Notes: generated by a model not told the origin, from the letters alone. A DNA stretch of 64,000 nucleotides from Sphingobacterium corticibacter (GCF_003076635.1 NZ_QDKG01000007.1:1-64000), one strand, 5' to 3'. Numbered from the stretch's first letter, positions 8,787-17,795 are shown. Made by a program: numbers and translations.

Positions 8787-8826
8787 AAACAAAAGAGGCT
8801 CGCCAATTGGCGAGCCTCTTTTGTTT
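8787..8826. terminator. Perfect 40-base palindromic bidirectional terminator, second copy
   Basis: The sequence is its own reverse complement over 40 bases, centred on AATT at 8805-8808. It has a GC-rich stem (GAGGCTCGCC) flanked by A4 on the left and T4 on the right. It lies between convergent genes: the hypothetical protein ending at 8780 and pnp ending at 8843. It can terminate both transcripts. Confidence 0.88.
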
Positions 8827-8842
8827 GTATAGAAAAACCGAA

Positions 8843-10999
8843 CTATTCAGCTGGTGTAGCAGCTGCTGGTTTATCTTCACGTGGAGGACGTGGCAATAAT
8901 GCTTTACGAGAAAGCTTCAATTTACCTTGTTTGTCCACATCTAATAGTTTCACTTTTACGATCTCTCCTTCGGTGAATACGCCGTCCATATTTTCAAGAC
9001 GTTTCCAATCAATTTCGGAGATATGCAATAAACCATCTTTACCTGGCATAATTTCTACGAAAGCACCGAAAGCCATAATAGATTTCACTTTACCTTCGTA
9101 TACAGCACCCACTTCTGGTTTAGCCGCGATCGCTTTGATACGACCCAACGCAGCGTCAACCGCTTCTTTGTTGTCTGCGAATACTTGTACAACACCTTTG
9201 TTGTCCACCTCTTCGATAGAGATCGTCGCACCCGTTTCGCGTTGCATTTCTTGGATGATTTTACCACCAGGTCCGATAACCGCACCGATAAATTCTTTAT
9301 CGATCGTGATCGATACCAAACGAGGCGCATGAGATTTGTAATCTTCACGAGGAGCTGTCAACGTTTTGTTCATCTCACCCAAGATATGAAGACGCGCTTC
9401 TTTTGCTTGATCCAATGCTTGCGTCAACACTTCCCATTTCAGACCATTGATCTTCAAGTCCATCTGGCAACCAACAATACCTTTTGCTGTACCTGTTACT
9501 TTGAAGTCCATATCACCTAAGTGATCTTCATCACCTAAGATATCCGAAAGAATGGCGTATTTACCTGTTTTCTCATCAGAGATCAATCCCATCGCGATAC
9601 CAGAAACTGGCGCTTTGATTTTGACACCGGCATCCATTAATGCTAAAGTACCCGCACAAACAGTAGCCATCGAAGATGAACCATTTGACTCCAAGATATC
9701 AGAAACGATACGGATCGTGTATGGATTTTCGTCTTGAGCAGGCAATACTTGCTTCAAAGAACGCATTGCCAATGCACCGTGACCAACTTCACGACGACCA
9801 GGACCTCTATTAGGTCTTACTTCGCCCGTAGAAAATGCTGGAAAGTTGTAGTGCAAGATGAATTTATTATATCCGTTGATGAATGCACCATCAATCATTT
9901 GCTCATCATCTTTACTTCCTAAAGTAACAGAAGTCAATGATTGCGTTTCACCACGTGTAAATACCGCCGAACCGTGTGCTGCAGGCAAGTAATCTACTTC
10001 TGTCCAGATCGGGCGAACAGTTGTCGAGTTACGGCCATCCAAACGGATACCTTCGTCTAACAAAAGGTTACGTACCGCATCATACTGTACATCGTGGAAA
10101 TATTTTTTTGCTAAGAAAGCTGTATCTGCATCGACCTCTTCGCCTAATGTTTCGAAGAATGCCGCGCCGATAGTAGCAAACTGCTCCGAACGAGCGTGTT
10201 TAGAAGAACCTGATTTTGCGACAGCATATACTTGATCATATGTTGCTTTGAAGATCGCTTCGCGCAATTCTGGATTAGTAGGTTCGTGGCTGTACGTACG
10301 TTTTACCGTCTTACCCACTTGCTCTGCCAATGCTACAACCGCAGCTACTTGTTTTTTGATCGCATCATGTGCAAAAGCAATTGCTTCTACCATTTCTGCT
10401 TCAGAAATTTCATTCGCCTCACCTTCTACCATCACGATATCCTGTGCTGATCCGGCTACGATGAACTCTAAAGTTGCTTTCTCTAATTCAGAGCGTACTG
10501 GGTTGATCACCAATTGGCCATCGATTTTCGCTACGCGAACTTCTGAAATTGGCCCATTGAAAGGAATATCCGATACCGCGATCGCAGCAGAAGCTGCTAA
10601 ACCTGCTAAAGCATCTGGCATTACTTCTTTGTCTGAAGAGATCAAAGAAATCATTACCTGCGTATCTGCGTGATAATCTTCAGGGAATAATGGGCGTAGC
10701 GCACGATCCACGATACGAGAGATCAATACCTCGTAATCAGACAATCTTGCCTCTCTACGTAAAAAACCACCAGGTATACGTCCGGTAGCTGCATATTTTT
10801 CTTGATAATCTACAGATAATGGAAGAAAATCCACTCCTGGTTTTGCCTCTTTGGCAGACACCACTGTTGCCAACAGCATGGTGCTTCCTTGTTTCAACAC
10901 TACTGAACCGTCTGCCTGCTTGGCCAACTTTCCAGTAGAAAGTTCGATCTGAGCACCATTGCCCATATCGATAGTTGTTTTGATTTCGTTATAACTCAT
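8843..10999 (-). CDS. pnp: Polyribonucleotide nucleotidyltransferase (PNPase)
   Basis: A 718-residue PNPase, the phosphorolytic 3'-5' exoribonuclease of RNA turnover. Domains in order are a first RNase PH core (about residues 5-230, with [21 protein letters not shown]), a helical linker, a second catalytic RNase PH core (about 310-530, with [15 protein letters not shown] near its end), a KH domain with the GXXG loop GPGGKI (about 550-615), and an S1 RNA-binding domain (about 620-695, [20 protein letters not shown]). I chose the ATG at 10999 (MSYNEIKTT), which agrees with relatives; the frame extends upstream to 11029. It lies downstream of rpsO in the classical rpsO-pnp order, with its own promoter between. 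Confidence 0.95.
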   Translation of the reverse strand: MSYNEIKTTIDMGNGAQIELSTGKLAKQADGSVVLKQGSTMLLATVVSAKEAKPGVDFLPLSVDYQEKYAATGRIPGGFLRREARLSDYEVLISRIVDRALRPLFPEDYHADTQVMISLISSDKEVMPDALAGLAASAAIAVSDIPFNGPISEVRVAKIDGQLVINPVRSELEKATLEFIVAGSAQDIVMVEGEANEISEAEMVEAIAFAHDAIKKQVAAVVALAEQVGKTVKRTYSHEPTNPELREAIFKATYDQVYAVAKSGSSKHARSEQFATIGAAFFETLGEEVDADTAFLAKKYFHDVQYDAVRNLLLDEGIRLDGRNSTTVRPIWTEVDYLPAAHGSAVFTRGETQSLTSVTLGSKDDEQMIDGAFINGYNKFILHYNFPAFSTGEVRPNRGPGRREVGHGALAMRSLKQVLPAQDENPYTIRIVSDILESNGSSSMATVCAGTLALMDAGVKIKAPVSGIAMGLISDEKTGKYAILSDILGDEDHLGDMDFKVTGTAKGIVGCQMDLKINGLKWEVLTQALDQAKEARLHILGEMNKTLTAPREDYKSHAPRLVSITIDKEFIGAVIGPGGKIIQEMQRETGATISIEEVDNKGVVQVFADNKEAVDAALGRIKAIAAKPEVGAVYEGKVKSIMAFGAFVEIMPGKDGLLHISEIDWKRLENMDGVFTEGEIVKVKLLDVDKQGKLKLSRKALLPRPPREDKPAAATPAE

Positions 11000-11068
11000 T
11001 TTGTGTTCATTATGGTATGTTTTCATCATGGCGACATACCGAAAATACTAAGACTTTTTATTTCAGCA

Positions 11069-11076
11069 CAAAGGTA
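11069..11076 (-). promoter_or_regulatory. Promoter -7 element of pnp
   Basis: Minus-strand TACCTTTG, an exact TAnnTTTG match, 69 bases upstream of the pnp start and downstream of the rpsO terminator. No good TTTG lies at the expected upstream distance, so only the -7 element is called. Confidence 0.5.
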
Positions 11077-11121
11077 CATAATAATATCGTTAGCTTATTG
11101 AATTTTCTAGAGGCTGGATAA

Positions 11122-11153
11122 AAAGAAAAAGCCATCCGATAAATCGGATGGCT
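11122..11153 (-). terminator. Terminator of rpsO
   Basis: Minus-strand hairpin with arms GCCATCCGA (11131-11139) and TCGGATGGC (11144-11152), followed on the minus strand by a T-rich run. It lies just after the rpsO stop and separates rpsO from pnp. Confidence 0.88.
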
Positions 11154-11176
11154 TCTGTCTTGTTTTTTACTAAAAC

Positions 11177-11455
11177 TTATTTGATGATCTCACGCAAGCC
11201 TAAGCCTTTGATGATCGCACGGTATCTTTCGATATCTTTTTTGTGCAAATAAGCTAACAATGAACGACGTTTACCTACCAATTTCTGTAGGGAACGTTGC
11301 GTATTGAAATCTTTTCTGTTTTTTTTCAAATGCTCTGTTAAGTGAGCGATTCTCTTAGTAAATAAAGCGACTTGTCCTTCTGCAGAACCTGTGTTTGTTG
11401 CTCCACCTCCGAACTCTGCGAAGATATCTGCTTTGTACTCTTTACTTAAATACAT
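11177..11455 (-). CDS. rpsO: 30S ribosomal protein S15
   Basis: A 92-residue S15 with the family signature across its helical hairpin: GSAEGQVALFTKRIAHLTEHL, then HLKKNRKDFNTQRSLQKLVGKRRSLLAYLHKKD. It binds the central domain of 16S rRNA early in 30S assembly. It has the normal length. It precedes pnp, as in many bacteria, but a strong terminator and a separate pnp promoter lie between the two genes. Confidence 0.96.
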   Translation of the reverse strand: MYLSKEYKADIFAEFGGGATNTGSAEGQVALFTKRIAHLTEHLKKNRKDFNTQRSLQKLVGKRRSLLAYLHKKDIERYRAIIKGLGLREIIK

Positions 11456-11499
11456 TCTTGAATAATATAAAAGCGTAAATAAAAATTGTTAATTGGCTG

Positions 11500-11530
11500 C
11501 AAAGATATTAAATCTCAACCGAATAGACAA
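11500..11530 (-). promoter_or_regulatory. Promoter of rpsO
   Basis: Minus-strand TATCTTTG at 11500-11507 matches TAnnTTTG. A partial -33 (TTG, 11528-11530) sits about 20 bases upstream of it. The -7 element is about 45 bases before the rpsO start. Confidence 0.5.
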
Positions 11531-11564
11531 GATCATAATCGTAGCTATGCCTATATATACTTTT

Positions 11565-12782
11565 CTACACCTTGATGTAAATCTTATTTCTGTCGAGAAT
11601 AGCGCAAATAAGCCACATCACCACCAGAAAACACAAAGAATAAAAAAACGAACCGACCTCTGGTAGCCCAGGTAATGGCACACATACATTATCATAAAAC
11701 CATCCTAGCGGTGTAGTATATATGGGTAGGTCATTTTCATCCACGCCTTGCTGTATTCGCATTAGGCCAGAGATTCGAGGCAACATGCCACTTAATACAA
11801 AAATAAAGAGCGGATTTTTCCCAAACACGTCGAAAAACCGTGTGAGTGCGTTACGCGCTCCCTGCAAATCCGTGTACCAAATCACAGCACTCAAAGTCAT
11901 TATCGCCAACCCAGTTGTATAAAGCACATAGGAACTTGTCCAGATTTTTTTATTAATCGGAAAACCTAAAGACCACACCCAGCCTAATACCAAAACGATA
12001 AAAGCCGTGACCATCAGGCTCGAAATCAACTTAAAATGCCGTTCTGCCGATTTTGGCACTTTTTTCCAAAGCCAAGACACTTCTCCCCTTTTTAGGATAA
12101 ACACGCCAGTCAAATAACCAAAAATTACTTGCACGACCGACGGCCATGTGCTCGCAATTCCTTCTGGATCGAAAGGCACACCTTCGCCTTTATACATATG
12201 TGGCACACCAAGCAGCAATTTGTCGACCTCTGTGCCAAACCAACCCGATAAAGAATATGGATCTCCAGTCCCCAAAATTGCACAAAGCGCCCAATAACCA
12301 AACAATAATCCAATAGCGGTATAGAGTAAAACCTTTGGCTTTAGATAATAGGCTAATATGGAAGCACCCAAATAAGCAATCGCGATACGTTGCAGAACTC
12401 CAAATATGCGAATGCCTTGATCAGCATTCGTTGAGCTAACCCATTCTTTGAAAACCAAATCGTCGCCAGACCAAGCAACAAAAGGAAACCAATTGAGCCC
12501 CAATCCAATGAGAAAAATCAATACCGCGCGCTTCAACACTTTTTTCCAAAAAGTAGCCGCTCCCGCTTCTTGCAAACGTGGCATCACAAAAGCCATGGCA
12601 TTGCCTACGGCAAATAGAAAAAAGGGAAATACCAAGTCAGTCGGTGTACAGCCATGCCAAGGCGCATGCTGCAATGGTGCAAACATATGCGACCAACTAC
12701 CGGGATTATTTACCAGAATCATCAAAACGACGGTAGCACCGCGAAAAATATCTAAAGAGTAATAACGAGGTTGTGTGGTCAT
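11565..12782 (-). CDS. NagX-like acyltransferase (HGSNAT/DUF5009 family membrane protein)
   Basis: A 405-residue polytopic membrane protein with about ten transmembrane helices. The N-terminus RYYSLDIFRGATVVLMILVN and the following HAPWHGCTPTDLVFPFFLFAVG, with a conserved histidine, are typical of the family related to heparan-alpha-glucosaminide N-acetyltransferase (COG4299). Members are thought to move acetyl groups across the membrane onto amino sugars; in bacteria they often accompany N-acetylglucosamine or glycan use. The actual substrate here is unknown. It follows the rimM terminator, so it is probably transcribed separately; no promoter is clear. Confidence 0.87.
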   Translation of the reverse strand: MTTQPRYYSLDIFRGATVVLMILVNNPGSWSHMFAPLQHAPWHGCTPTDLVFPFFLFAVGNAMAFVMPRLQEAGAATFWKKVLKRAVLIFLIGLGLNWFPFVAWSGDDLVFKEWVSSTNADQGIRIFGVLQRIAIAYLGASILAYYLKPKVLLYTAIGLLFGYWALCAILGTGDPYSLSGWFGTEVDKLLLGVPHMYKGEGVPFDPEGIASTWPSVVQVIFGYLTGVFILKRGEVSWLWKKVPKSAERHFKLISSLMVTAFIVLVLGWVWSLGFPINKKIWTSSYVLYTTGLAIMTLSAVIWYTDLQGARNALTRFFDVFGKNPLFIFVLSGMLPRISGLMRIQQGVDENDLPIYTTPLGWFYDNVCVPLPGLPEVGSFFYSLCFLVVMWLICAILDRNKIYIKV

Positions 12783-12804
12783 AATTTATGTAGATCCTGG
12801 TCTA

Positions 12805-12847
12805 ATATAACAAAATCCCCGACGGCTCGTCGGGGATTTTGTTATAT
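12805..12847 (-). terminator. Terminator of rimM, overlapping its stop codon
   Basis: A long hairpin with arms ATATAACAAAATCCCCGACG (12805-12824) and the complementary arm ending at 12847, loop GCT. The minus-strand stop codon of rimM (12842-12844) lies inside the upstream arm, so translation ends within the stem. The GC core CCCCGACG and the flanking A/T runs allow termination of rimM. Confidence 0.85.
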
Positions 12848-13369
12848 CTCGCGATACAAGGCCACCAAGCCTTCTGGCAGATCGACCTCCAAGAGCCGTT
12901 CGGCTTTGTCAATATTCACGATTAATTGTTCTGTGAGCGGAAACATCAAATCTTTACCATCCATATCTACCGTGGCAATGTGCTGTTGTGGTAATTCTTG
13001 TACTCCTGTGATCACGCCTAGTTTGCCTTCTTGATTATCTACTACTTCATAACCGATCAAGTCACTGTATCTAAAATCATCTGGATCGCGCACCGGCATT
13101 TTATCGTTTGATAGGTACACTTTCTTGCGCACCAACGGCTGAGCCTTATCAATATGATCCACGTCTTCCAGATTGATATAAGCGGTGCTATTGCTTTGCA
13201 CTTTGATCTGGTCTACAAAATAAGGCACCAATTTCTTGTTAATCTCTACGAAAAGCACATCGAAATCCAACTCTTTATAATCTTCAAACTCGAAAAAGAA
13301 TTGCAATTCGCCCTTGAGGCCACGTGTTTTAGAGATATACCCTATGTAGAATGATTCATTGATAGTCAT
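12842..13369 (-). CDS. rimM: Ribosome maturation factor RimM
   Basis: A 175-residue RimM. The N-terminal RimM domain (FYIGYISKTRGLKGELQFFFE) is followed by a PRC-barrel domain from about residue 95 (LIGYEVVDNQEGKLGVITGVQ, then FPLTEQLIVNIDKAERLLEVDLPEGL). RimM binds ribosomal protein S19 and helps mature the 16S 3' domain. In many Bacteroidota it directly follows rpsP; here 3.7 kb with four other genes lies between them. TACTTTTG on the minus strand at 13374-13381 is only 4 bases upstream of the ATG, so if it is the promoter the mRNA has almost no leader. Confidence 0.94.
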   Translation of the reverse strand: MTINESFYIGYISKTRGLKGELQFFFEFEDYKELDFDVLFVEINKKLVPYFVDQIKVQSNSTAYINLEDVDHIDKAQPLVRKKVYLSNDKMPVRDPDDFRYSDLIGYEVVDNQEGKLGVITGVQELPQQHIATVDMDGKDLMFPLTEQLIVNIDKAERLLEVDLPEGLVALYREI

Positions 13370-13442
13370 AGCGCAAAAGTAAGCATTTGGCGCGACAGCT
13401 TAATGGACGACATCTGCCTTGAATAAAAAATGGTAGCAGCCT

Positions 13443-13985
13443 TTAAGCTTGTGCCATTTTTAGTAACTCTTTTGTCGTCTTCCAATTACGTGTAGTCGCT
13501 TTGACTTTCAGCTTATTTTCCAAAAAACTGTTATGAAGCTTTGTTTTCCCATAACCATTCGGACAATACAAGTATACAGCGTTAGTCGTTATCGCGATTT
13601 CCTCTTCTGGTTGTTTCTTTTGGAGAATACTATCTAAGTCGAAATCCGATGGATTGTCTGCTAAAAAAGTAACATGCAAATGAGCTACGTCCTTCTCTCC
13701 TTCACTTACATAGGGATTATTCTCTATAATTGCTCCCAAGGTTTTAAGGTTGAGTACCAATACGGGTACTTCAAATCCAAACGTTTTTTGGATTTCCGAA
13801 GAGATAAGATCTTCCAGCTCTTTCGGATTGCTTTCTTTCGATGAAAACAGGACATTGCCGCTTTGAATGTAGGTGCACACGTTTTCAAAACCTAGGTTTT
13901 CATACATGCGCTTCAACACATCCATTTTAACCAATTTTTGTCCGCTTACGTTTATCCCTCTCAGTATCGAAATGTATGTTATCAT
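13443..13985 (-). CDS. DUF1697 family protein
   Basis: A 180-residue cytoplasmic protein of the DUF1697 family, shown by the start ITYISILRGINVSGQKLVKM, the segment YIQSGNVLFSS (about residues 39-49) and the C-terminal ATTRNWKTTKELLKMA. The family is widespread, often one or more copies per genome, and has no established function. It lies 21 bases downstream of an esterase-type lipoprotein gene on the same strand, so the two may share a transcript. It is one of four genes that separate rimM from rpsP. Confidence 0.88.
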   Translation of the reverse strand: MITYISILRGINVSGQKLVKMDVLKRMYENLGFENVCTYIQSGNVLFSSKESNPKELEDLISSEIQKTFGFEVPVLVLNLKTLGAIIENNPYVSEGEKDVAHLHVTFLADNPSDFDLDSILQKKQPEEEIAITTNAVYLYCPNGYGKTKLHNSFLENKLKVKATTRNWKTTKELLKMAQA

Positions 13986-14006
13986 AAGTATTCAGAATAA
14001 GGGTCG

Positions 14007-14825
14007 TTACAAATTATTCAATGTCCAGATGATCGCTTTTTCTTTTGTCGCTCTAAAAATGGTTTGATGCGTTTCATTCGTTTCGTCAGCATATTTCCAC
14101 TTGAGATTTTTCTGATCCCTAGCTTTCAATATTTCAGCTAGATTTCTAGCGTTTGCAGATATATCTTCTGCACCCGACCCCGCAAACCAAAAAGTCTTGT
14201 GCGAGTCGGGAAATTGCTCTAGATGCTGATTGGCCGTTTTCACTAGGTACTGGTCATTCCACCACAACGAAGGATCGAAGGCCATATAAAAATCAAATAT
14301 TTCTGGATTCAACAACAACGTCTCCGTCACGAAAAGCCCTGCCAAAGATTCTCCAAGAATGCCCTTCTTGTCTGTTGTTCTATACCTTTTGTTGATTTCA
14401 GGAATTAGCTCATTGCTAACAAAAGCCCTAAACTGCTTCGAACCACCGACAACAGGCGCAATTTCTTTGTCCTGCTCGATACTTGTCGGCCCACTTAGGT
14501 CTTTTCTTCTTTGTGTATTTTCAATACCTACTAGTAAGACTGGCGGAATTTTCTGCGCTTGTATCAATTCTTGCAGCGTGTTGGCTACATGCGGAAAATC
14601 TTCTTGAATTCCTCCGTCGAGCATGTATACGACGATGAGCGAATCGCCACTGGTCTGATAGCTTTCTGGCGTCCACACGTTCATTACTCTTTCTTCGCCT
14701 ACTTCTTGTGACAGCATCGTAAAAGTATCTTGTTTGGGTATGGGGTCTGCGTCTTGCGGAGCGTTATTTGCACAAGCTGTTGTTAATAAAACACCTATCA
14801 GTAAAAAGGAAAAATATGTTTTCAT
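14007..14825 (-). CDS. Alpha/beta-hydrolase lipoprotein (putative esterase, PF00756 type)
   Basis: A 272-residue exported lipoprotein with signal peptide and lipobox (LLTTAC, Cys about residue 18). The body is an esterase-D/Fes-like alpha/beta hydrolase with LIVVYMLDGG near the first strands, PPVLLVGIENTQRR, the nucleophile elbow GESLAGLF (Ser in the middle) and a late His in NETHQTIFRA. Relatives hydrolyse siderophore esters, acyl esters or peptides; the substrate here cannot be told. It is divergent from the BACON-like lipoprotein gene, and a second esterase of the same fold follows that gene at 16130. Confidence 0.85.
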   Translation of the reverse strand: MKTYFSFLLIGVLLTTACANNAPQDADPIPKQDTFTMLSQEVGEERVMNVWTPESYQTSGDSLIVVYMLDGGIQEDFPHVANTLQELIQAQKIPPVLLVGIENTQRRKDLSGPTSIEQDKEIAPVVGGSKQFRAFVSNELIPEINKRYRTTDKKGILGESLAGLFVTETLLLNPEIFDFYMAFDPSLWWNDQYLVKTANQHLEQFPDSHKTFWFAGSGAEDISANARNLAEILKARDQKNLKWKYADETNETHQTIFRATKEKAIIWTLNNL

Positions 14826-15097
14826 GTGTTTATCAAGTGTATCCGTTTCGAAAATACTCCGCTGGGGAATTTGAGGCAGATATGTCTAAGTTAATTATTA
14901 TGATCTTGTGGCGGAAAATAGCAAAAACCCCTTAAAAAGAATGATAAAATGTGAACTAACTTTGTAGTTAAGCCTTCTGACGATACTACAGTTAGGTAGT
15001 TGCCACAATGGTATTTAGGAATAATTCCCTATATTTAGTTGCTGACTTATAATGATCTGTCTATCTGACAGTCAACACACTATACGCAATATTATCT

Positions 15098-16078
15098 ATG
15101 AAACTAAATTATTTTCGACTCGTATTATTATTTGTCTTATCGACCTTTTTTTCTTTAGCGATCTTTTCCTGCAAAAAAGACACTACATCAGCACTTCCTT
15201 TGATTGAAGAAACCTTTAAGGACTTTACCGCCAATAGCGGCATGGCTACACATATCAAGGTGACTGGGACAGATTGGATGGTAGATTATGTAAAACTAGA
15301 AGATCAACAAATCAATTTATTGGATAGCAGTGGCCAAGCATTAAGACTAAATGGTCAGGATACGGCATATGCTGCAAATGGCTGGCTACATATGGCTAAA
15401 TCAACCGATGGTACAGCTCTATTTCTGAGATTAAAAGAAAATTTTGAGCAGACACCAAGAACAGTGCTTATTGGCCTAAATTCCAAAGGACAAAAAGATG
15501 AAATTAAGATCATACAACACCGTGGCAGCAGCTATAGAATTATCGACCGGAAATTTACCGAGCTGGAAGAATTCAGAAAGAAATACACAAGTGACCATGA
15601 ATGCACTCCACTGCAGTTGATGAATAACTCTTCTGAAATGAAGAGCCTGCCGACCGAAGATGTTTTTAAAAATGTAAAACATAATTCTACATTTGAGAGC
15701 AATGAATATGGAGCTTTCGATTGGCTTGGTAGCGAGCAGGATTCTATGTTGTTTATGCAAGAATTAATCGTTGACGGCGGTTCTCGGTGGTCGCCACCAG
15801 TAAAGTATCAAAACGGAACTACGCAAACATTCTATCTAGACGAAAACCAATCACGTACTTATTTGGATGTAGCCCCGTACAGAAAAACGCAATTAAGCGG
15901 CAAAATGACATACGTGGAGCGGGTCTGTGAATACACATTTACCATTCAAAATGAAGAGTCGGGTCATCGATTCGAAGTATCTGGGATTTGGAAACAAACG
16001 CTACCTCTGATCCCCAACATTATTATTGAATCCAATACACCGATAGTGAGCACCAATGTGGCGAATAACACGAACTAA
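15098..16078 (+). CDS. Lipoprotein with BACON-like N-terminal domain
   Basis: A 326-residue surface or periplasmic lipoprotein (lipobox AIFSC, Cys about residue 25). Residues about 40-145 look like a BACON-type immunoglobulin-like domain, with a Trp-Leu pair (NGWLHMAKS), the LFLRLKEN and PRTVLIGLNS strands, and an ending IIQHRG, as in carbohydrate-associated Bacteroidota proteins. The C-terminal half (about 150-326) is unassigned; strong Tyr/Trp content and SRWSPPVKYQNG suggest an all-beta region. No enzyme motif is seen. A candidate -7 element TAACTTTG lies at 14957-14964. The gene is followed after 51 bases by a secreted esterase on the same strand, so the pair may act together. Confidence 0.7.
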   Translation: MKLNYFRLVLLFVLSTFFSLAIFSCKKDTTSALPLIEETFKDFTANSGMATHIKVTGTDWMVDYVKLEDQQINLLDSSGQALRLNGQDTAYAANGWLHMAKSTDGTALFLRLKENFEQTPRTVLIGLNSKGQKDEIKIIQHRGSSYRIIDRKFTELEEFRKKYTSDHECTPLQLMNNSSEMKSLPTEDVFKNVKHNSTFESNEYGAFDWLGSEQDSMLFMQELIVDGGSRWSPPVKYQNGTTQTFYLDENQSRTYLDVAPYRKTQLSGKMTYVERVCEYTFTIQNEESGHRFEVSGIWKQTLPLIPNIIIESNTPIVSTNVANNTN

Positions 16079-16129
16079 AAGGCTGACCAAAATTCTATAT
16101 ATTTACAGATACCTCAATTCACTTTAGTT

Positions 16130-16996
16130 ATGAAATACAACCTATTCGTATTGCTTTTGCTGACGGTGTCTATTGGCCTTCGCGCCCAAAATCAAACTTC
16201 CAAAAGTACGGTAGAAACCAAAACGATTCACAGCGAAATTTTGAACGCAGACAGGGCTTATACCATCTATTTACCCAAGGATTATGCGAATAATCCGCAG
16301 AAGAAATATCCTATCCTGTATATCTTACACGGACTATCTGGCGTAAACACTACTTGGTTCGAAAAATATGATGTACGTGAAGTACAAGATCAACTCGTCG
16401 CTAGTGGTGAATCTACCGAGATGATTATTGTAAGCCCTAATGCAGGCGGCGATCCTAAAACAGAGTGGAATGGCTATTTTGATATGCCAGGGTGGAATTA
16501 CGAGCAATTCTTTTACCAAGAGTTTGTACCACATATAGAAAGCACTTACCGTGTGATTGGCAACAAACAGAATAGAGCAATTGCGGGATTATCAATGGGT
16601 GGCGGTGGAAGTACTAGTTATGGCCAACGCCATGCAGATATGTACAGCTCTGTTTATGCCATGAGTGCCTTGATGGCCATGCCGAATAGCTCAACACCGC
16701 CAAAAGCGGATGACAAATTCTCCCTATTATCGCAATCCGTCGTTAAAAACAGCTGTGTGGATTATGTGATCAACGCAACAGACCAGCAAAAAGAGGAATT
16801 GAAAAGTGTAAAATGGTTTGTTGATTGTGGTGACGACGATTTCCTATTGGATTCGAACATTGATTTTTTTCGCGCGATGCGCAAAGCAAATATCCCCGTC
16901 GAATTTCGGATTAGAGATGGTGCTCACGACGCGCTGTATTGGCATTCGGCCCTTTACTATTGTCTTCCTTTTGTATCTAGAAACTTTAAACAGTAA
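16130..16996 (+). CDS. Secreted alpha/beta-hydrolase esterase (PF00756 type)
   Basis: A 288-residue exported hydrolase. The signal peptide ends near RAQN (about residue 20). Family marks are YTIYLPKDYANNP, KYPILYILHGLSG (oxyanion strand), the nucleophile elbow GLSMGGGGS (Ser about residue 155), an acid region around WFVDCGDDDFLLDSN and the catalytic His in IRDGAHDALYWHSAL. The fold is that of acetyl-xylan, feruloyl and S-formylglutathione hydrolases; a secreted form points to release of acyl groups from glycans or other extracellular esters (inference). It ends before the rpsP terminator. Confidence 0.87.
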   Translation: MKYNLFVLLLLTVSIGLRAQNQTSKSTVETKTIHSEILNADRAYTIYLPKDYANNPQKKYPILYILHGLSGVNTTWFEKYDVREVQDQLVASGESTEMIIVSPNAGGDPKTEWNGYFDMPGWNYEQFFYQEFVPHIESTYRVIGNKQNRAIAGLSMGGGGSTSYGQRHADMYSSVYAMSALMAMPNSSTPPKADDKFSLLSQSVVKNSCVDYVINATDQQKEELKSVKWFVDCGDDDFLLDSNIDFFRAMRKANIPVEFRIRDGAHDALYWHSALYYCLPFVSRNFKQ

Positions 16997-17043
16997 AATC
17001 ACGGAGCAGGGTCTTTGTCTAAAGCATTCCCTTTGGTCACGAA

Positions 17044-17072
17044 AAAAGCCGATCCTTTGCGGGATCGGCTTT
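17044..17072. terminator. Bidirectional terminator between a secreted esterase gene and rpsP
   Basis: Stem AAAGCCGATCC with GGGATCGGCTTT and loop TTTGC. On the minus strand it is followed by a six-T run and so terminates rpsP well; on the plus strand the tail is TTTCTT. It lies between convergent genes. Confidence 0.88.
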
Positions 17073-17097
17073 CTTGAATACTTTAAAAAAGCAGAAA

Positions 17098-17637
17098 TTA
17101 TCCTTCTGTTTCTTCTGTGTTTTCTTCCGTGCCTTCAGCTGCTTCCACTTCCTCTTCTGCAGGAGCTTCTTCTGCTACTGGTGCATTTTTAGCCGCGATA
17201 GCCGCTGCTTTGTCTTCTTTTTTCTTAGCTTCTGCCGCTAGAGCAGCTTTCTTAGCTTCCGCTTTAGAAGATGCTAATGTAGATTTCTCACCTTCTACAC
17301 GAGATGCTTTACCTTCAGTCCAAGTAGTGAAAAGTTCTTCTGCTTTTGTTTCGTCAAAAGCACCTTTTTTCACACCACCTTGCAAGTGTTTTTTGTACAA
17401 AACACCTTGAGAAGAAAGAATAGCACGAGCAGTATCTGTAGGTTGTGCACCTTTGTTCACCCAATCCAAAGATTTTTCGAAATCTAATACGATAGTCGCT
17501 GGATTAGTGTTTGGGTTGTACGAACCAATACGCTCGATGAATTTACCATCACGTGGAGCACGAGAGTCTGCCACTACTACATAGTAAAAAGGTTTTCCTT
17601 TTTTACCGTGTCTTTGCAATCTGATTTTAGTTGCCAT
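17098..17637 (-). CDS. rpsP: 30S ribosomal protein S16 with long acidic Ala/Glu-rich tail
   Basis: A 179-residue S16. The conserved S16 body covers about residues 1-90 ([40 protein letters not shown], then [23 protein letters not shown]). Beyond it is an extension of about 90 residues, first Lys/Ala-rich ([20 protein letters not shown]) and then almost purely Glu/Ala (about 145-179). Extended S16 proteins are common in Bacteroidota, whereas E. coli S16 is about 82 residues. The tail is probably disordered and solvent-exposed. The normal partner rimM is 3.7 kb downstream, behind four unrelated genes. Confidence 0.95.
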   Translation of the reverse strand: MATKIRLQRHGKKGKPFYYVVVADSRAPRDGKFIERIGSYNPNTNPATIVLDFEKSLDWVNKGAQPTDTARAILSSQGVLYKKHLQGGVKKGAFDETKAEELFTTWTEGKASRVEGEKSTLASSKAEAKKAALAAEAKKKEDKAAAIAAKNAPVAEEAPAEEEVEAAEGTEENTEETEG

Positions 17638-17696
17638 TTTCTTTAATATTATTTATGTATTCAACATATCCCCCGAGCTTATCACAAGAGGGGACG

Positions 17697-17727
17697 CAAA
17701 GGTAACTATTTGATTGGTAAAGACAAA
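17697..17727 (-). promoter_or_regulatory. Promoter of rpsP
   Basis: Minus-strand TTTG (17724-17727), 19-base spacer and TACCTTTG (17697-17704) followed by C. It is a full consensus match, about 60 bases before the rpsP start, and has the same form as the tandem pair at the left end of the window. Confidence 0.78.
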
Positions 17728-17795
17728 ATGAAATCTATCAATCGAGCTTGCTGCTGCTTTTTCCAAATGCCAGCGGTAGTTGTTACCTTCACAGT

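Noticed and set aside
8781-9332. 183-codon plus-strand frame starting at the cassette terminator
   Set aside because: It runs through the palindromic terminator and antisense to pnp.
10248-10673. 141-codon plus-strand frame inside pnp
   Set aside because: It is an antisense shadow of pnp; its Ala/Ser-rich content reflects codon periodicity of the real gene.
14941-15010. Apparent inverted repeats around ACTAAC/GTTAG before the BACON-like gene
   Set aside because: The arms do not align over a useful length once written out; only the TAACTTTG element there is worth noting.
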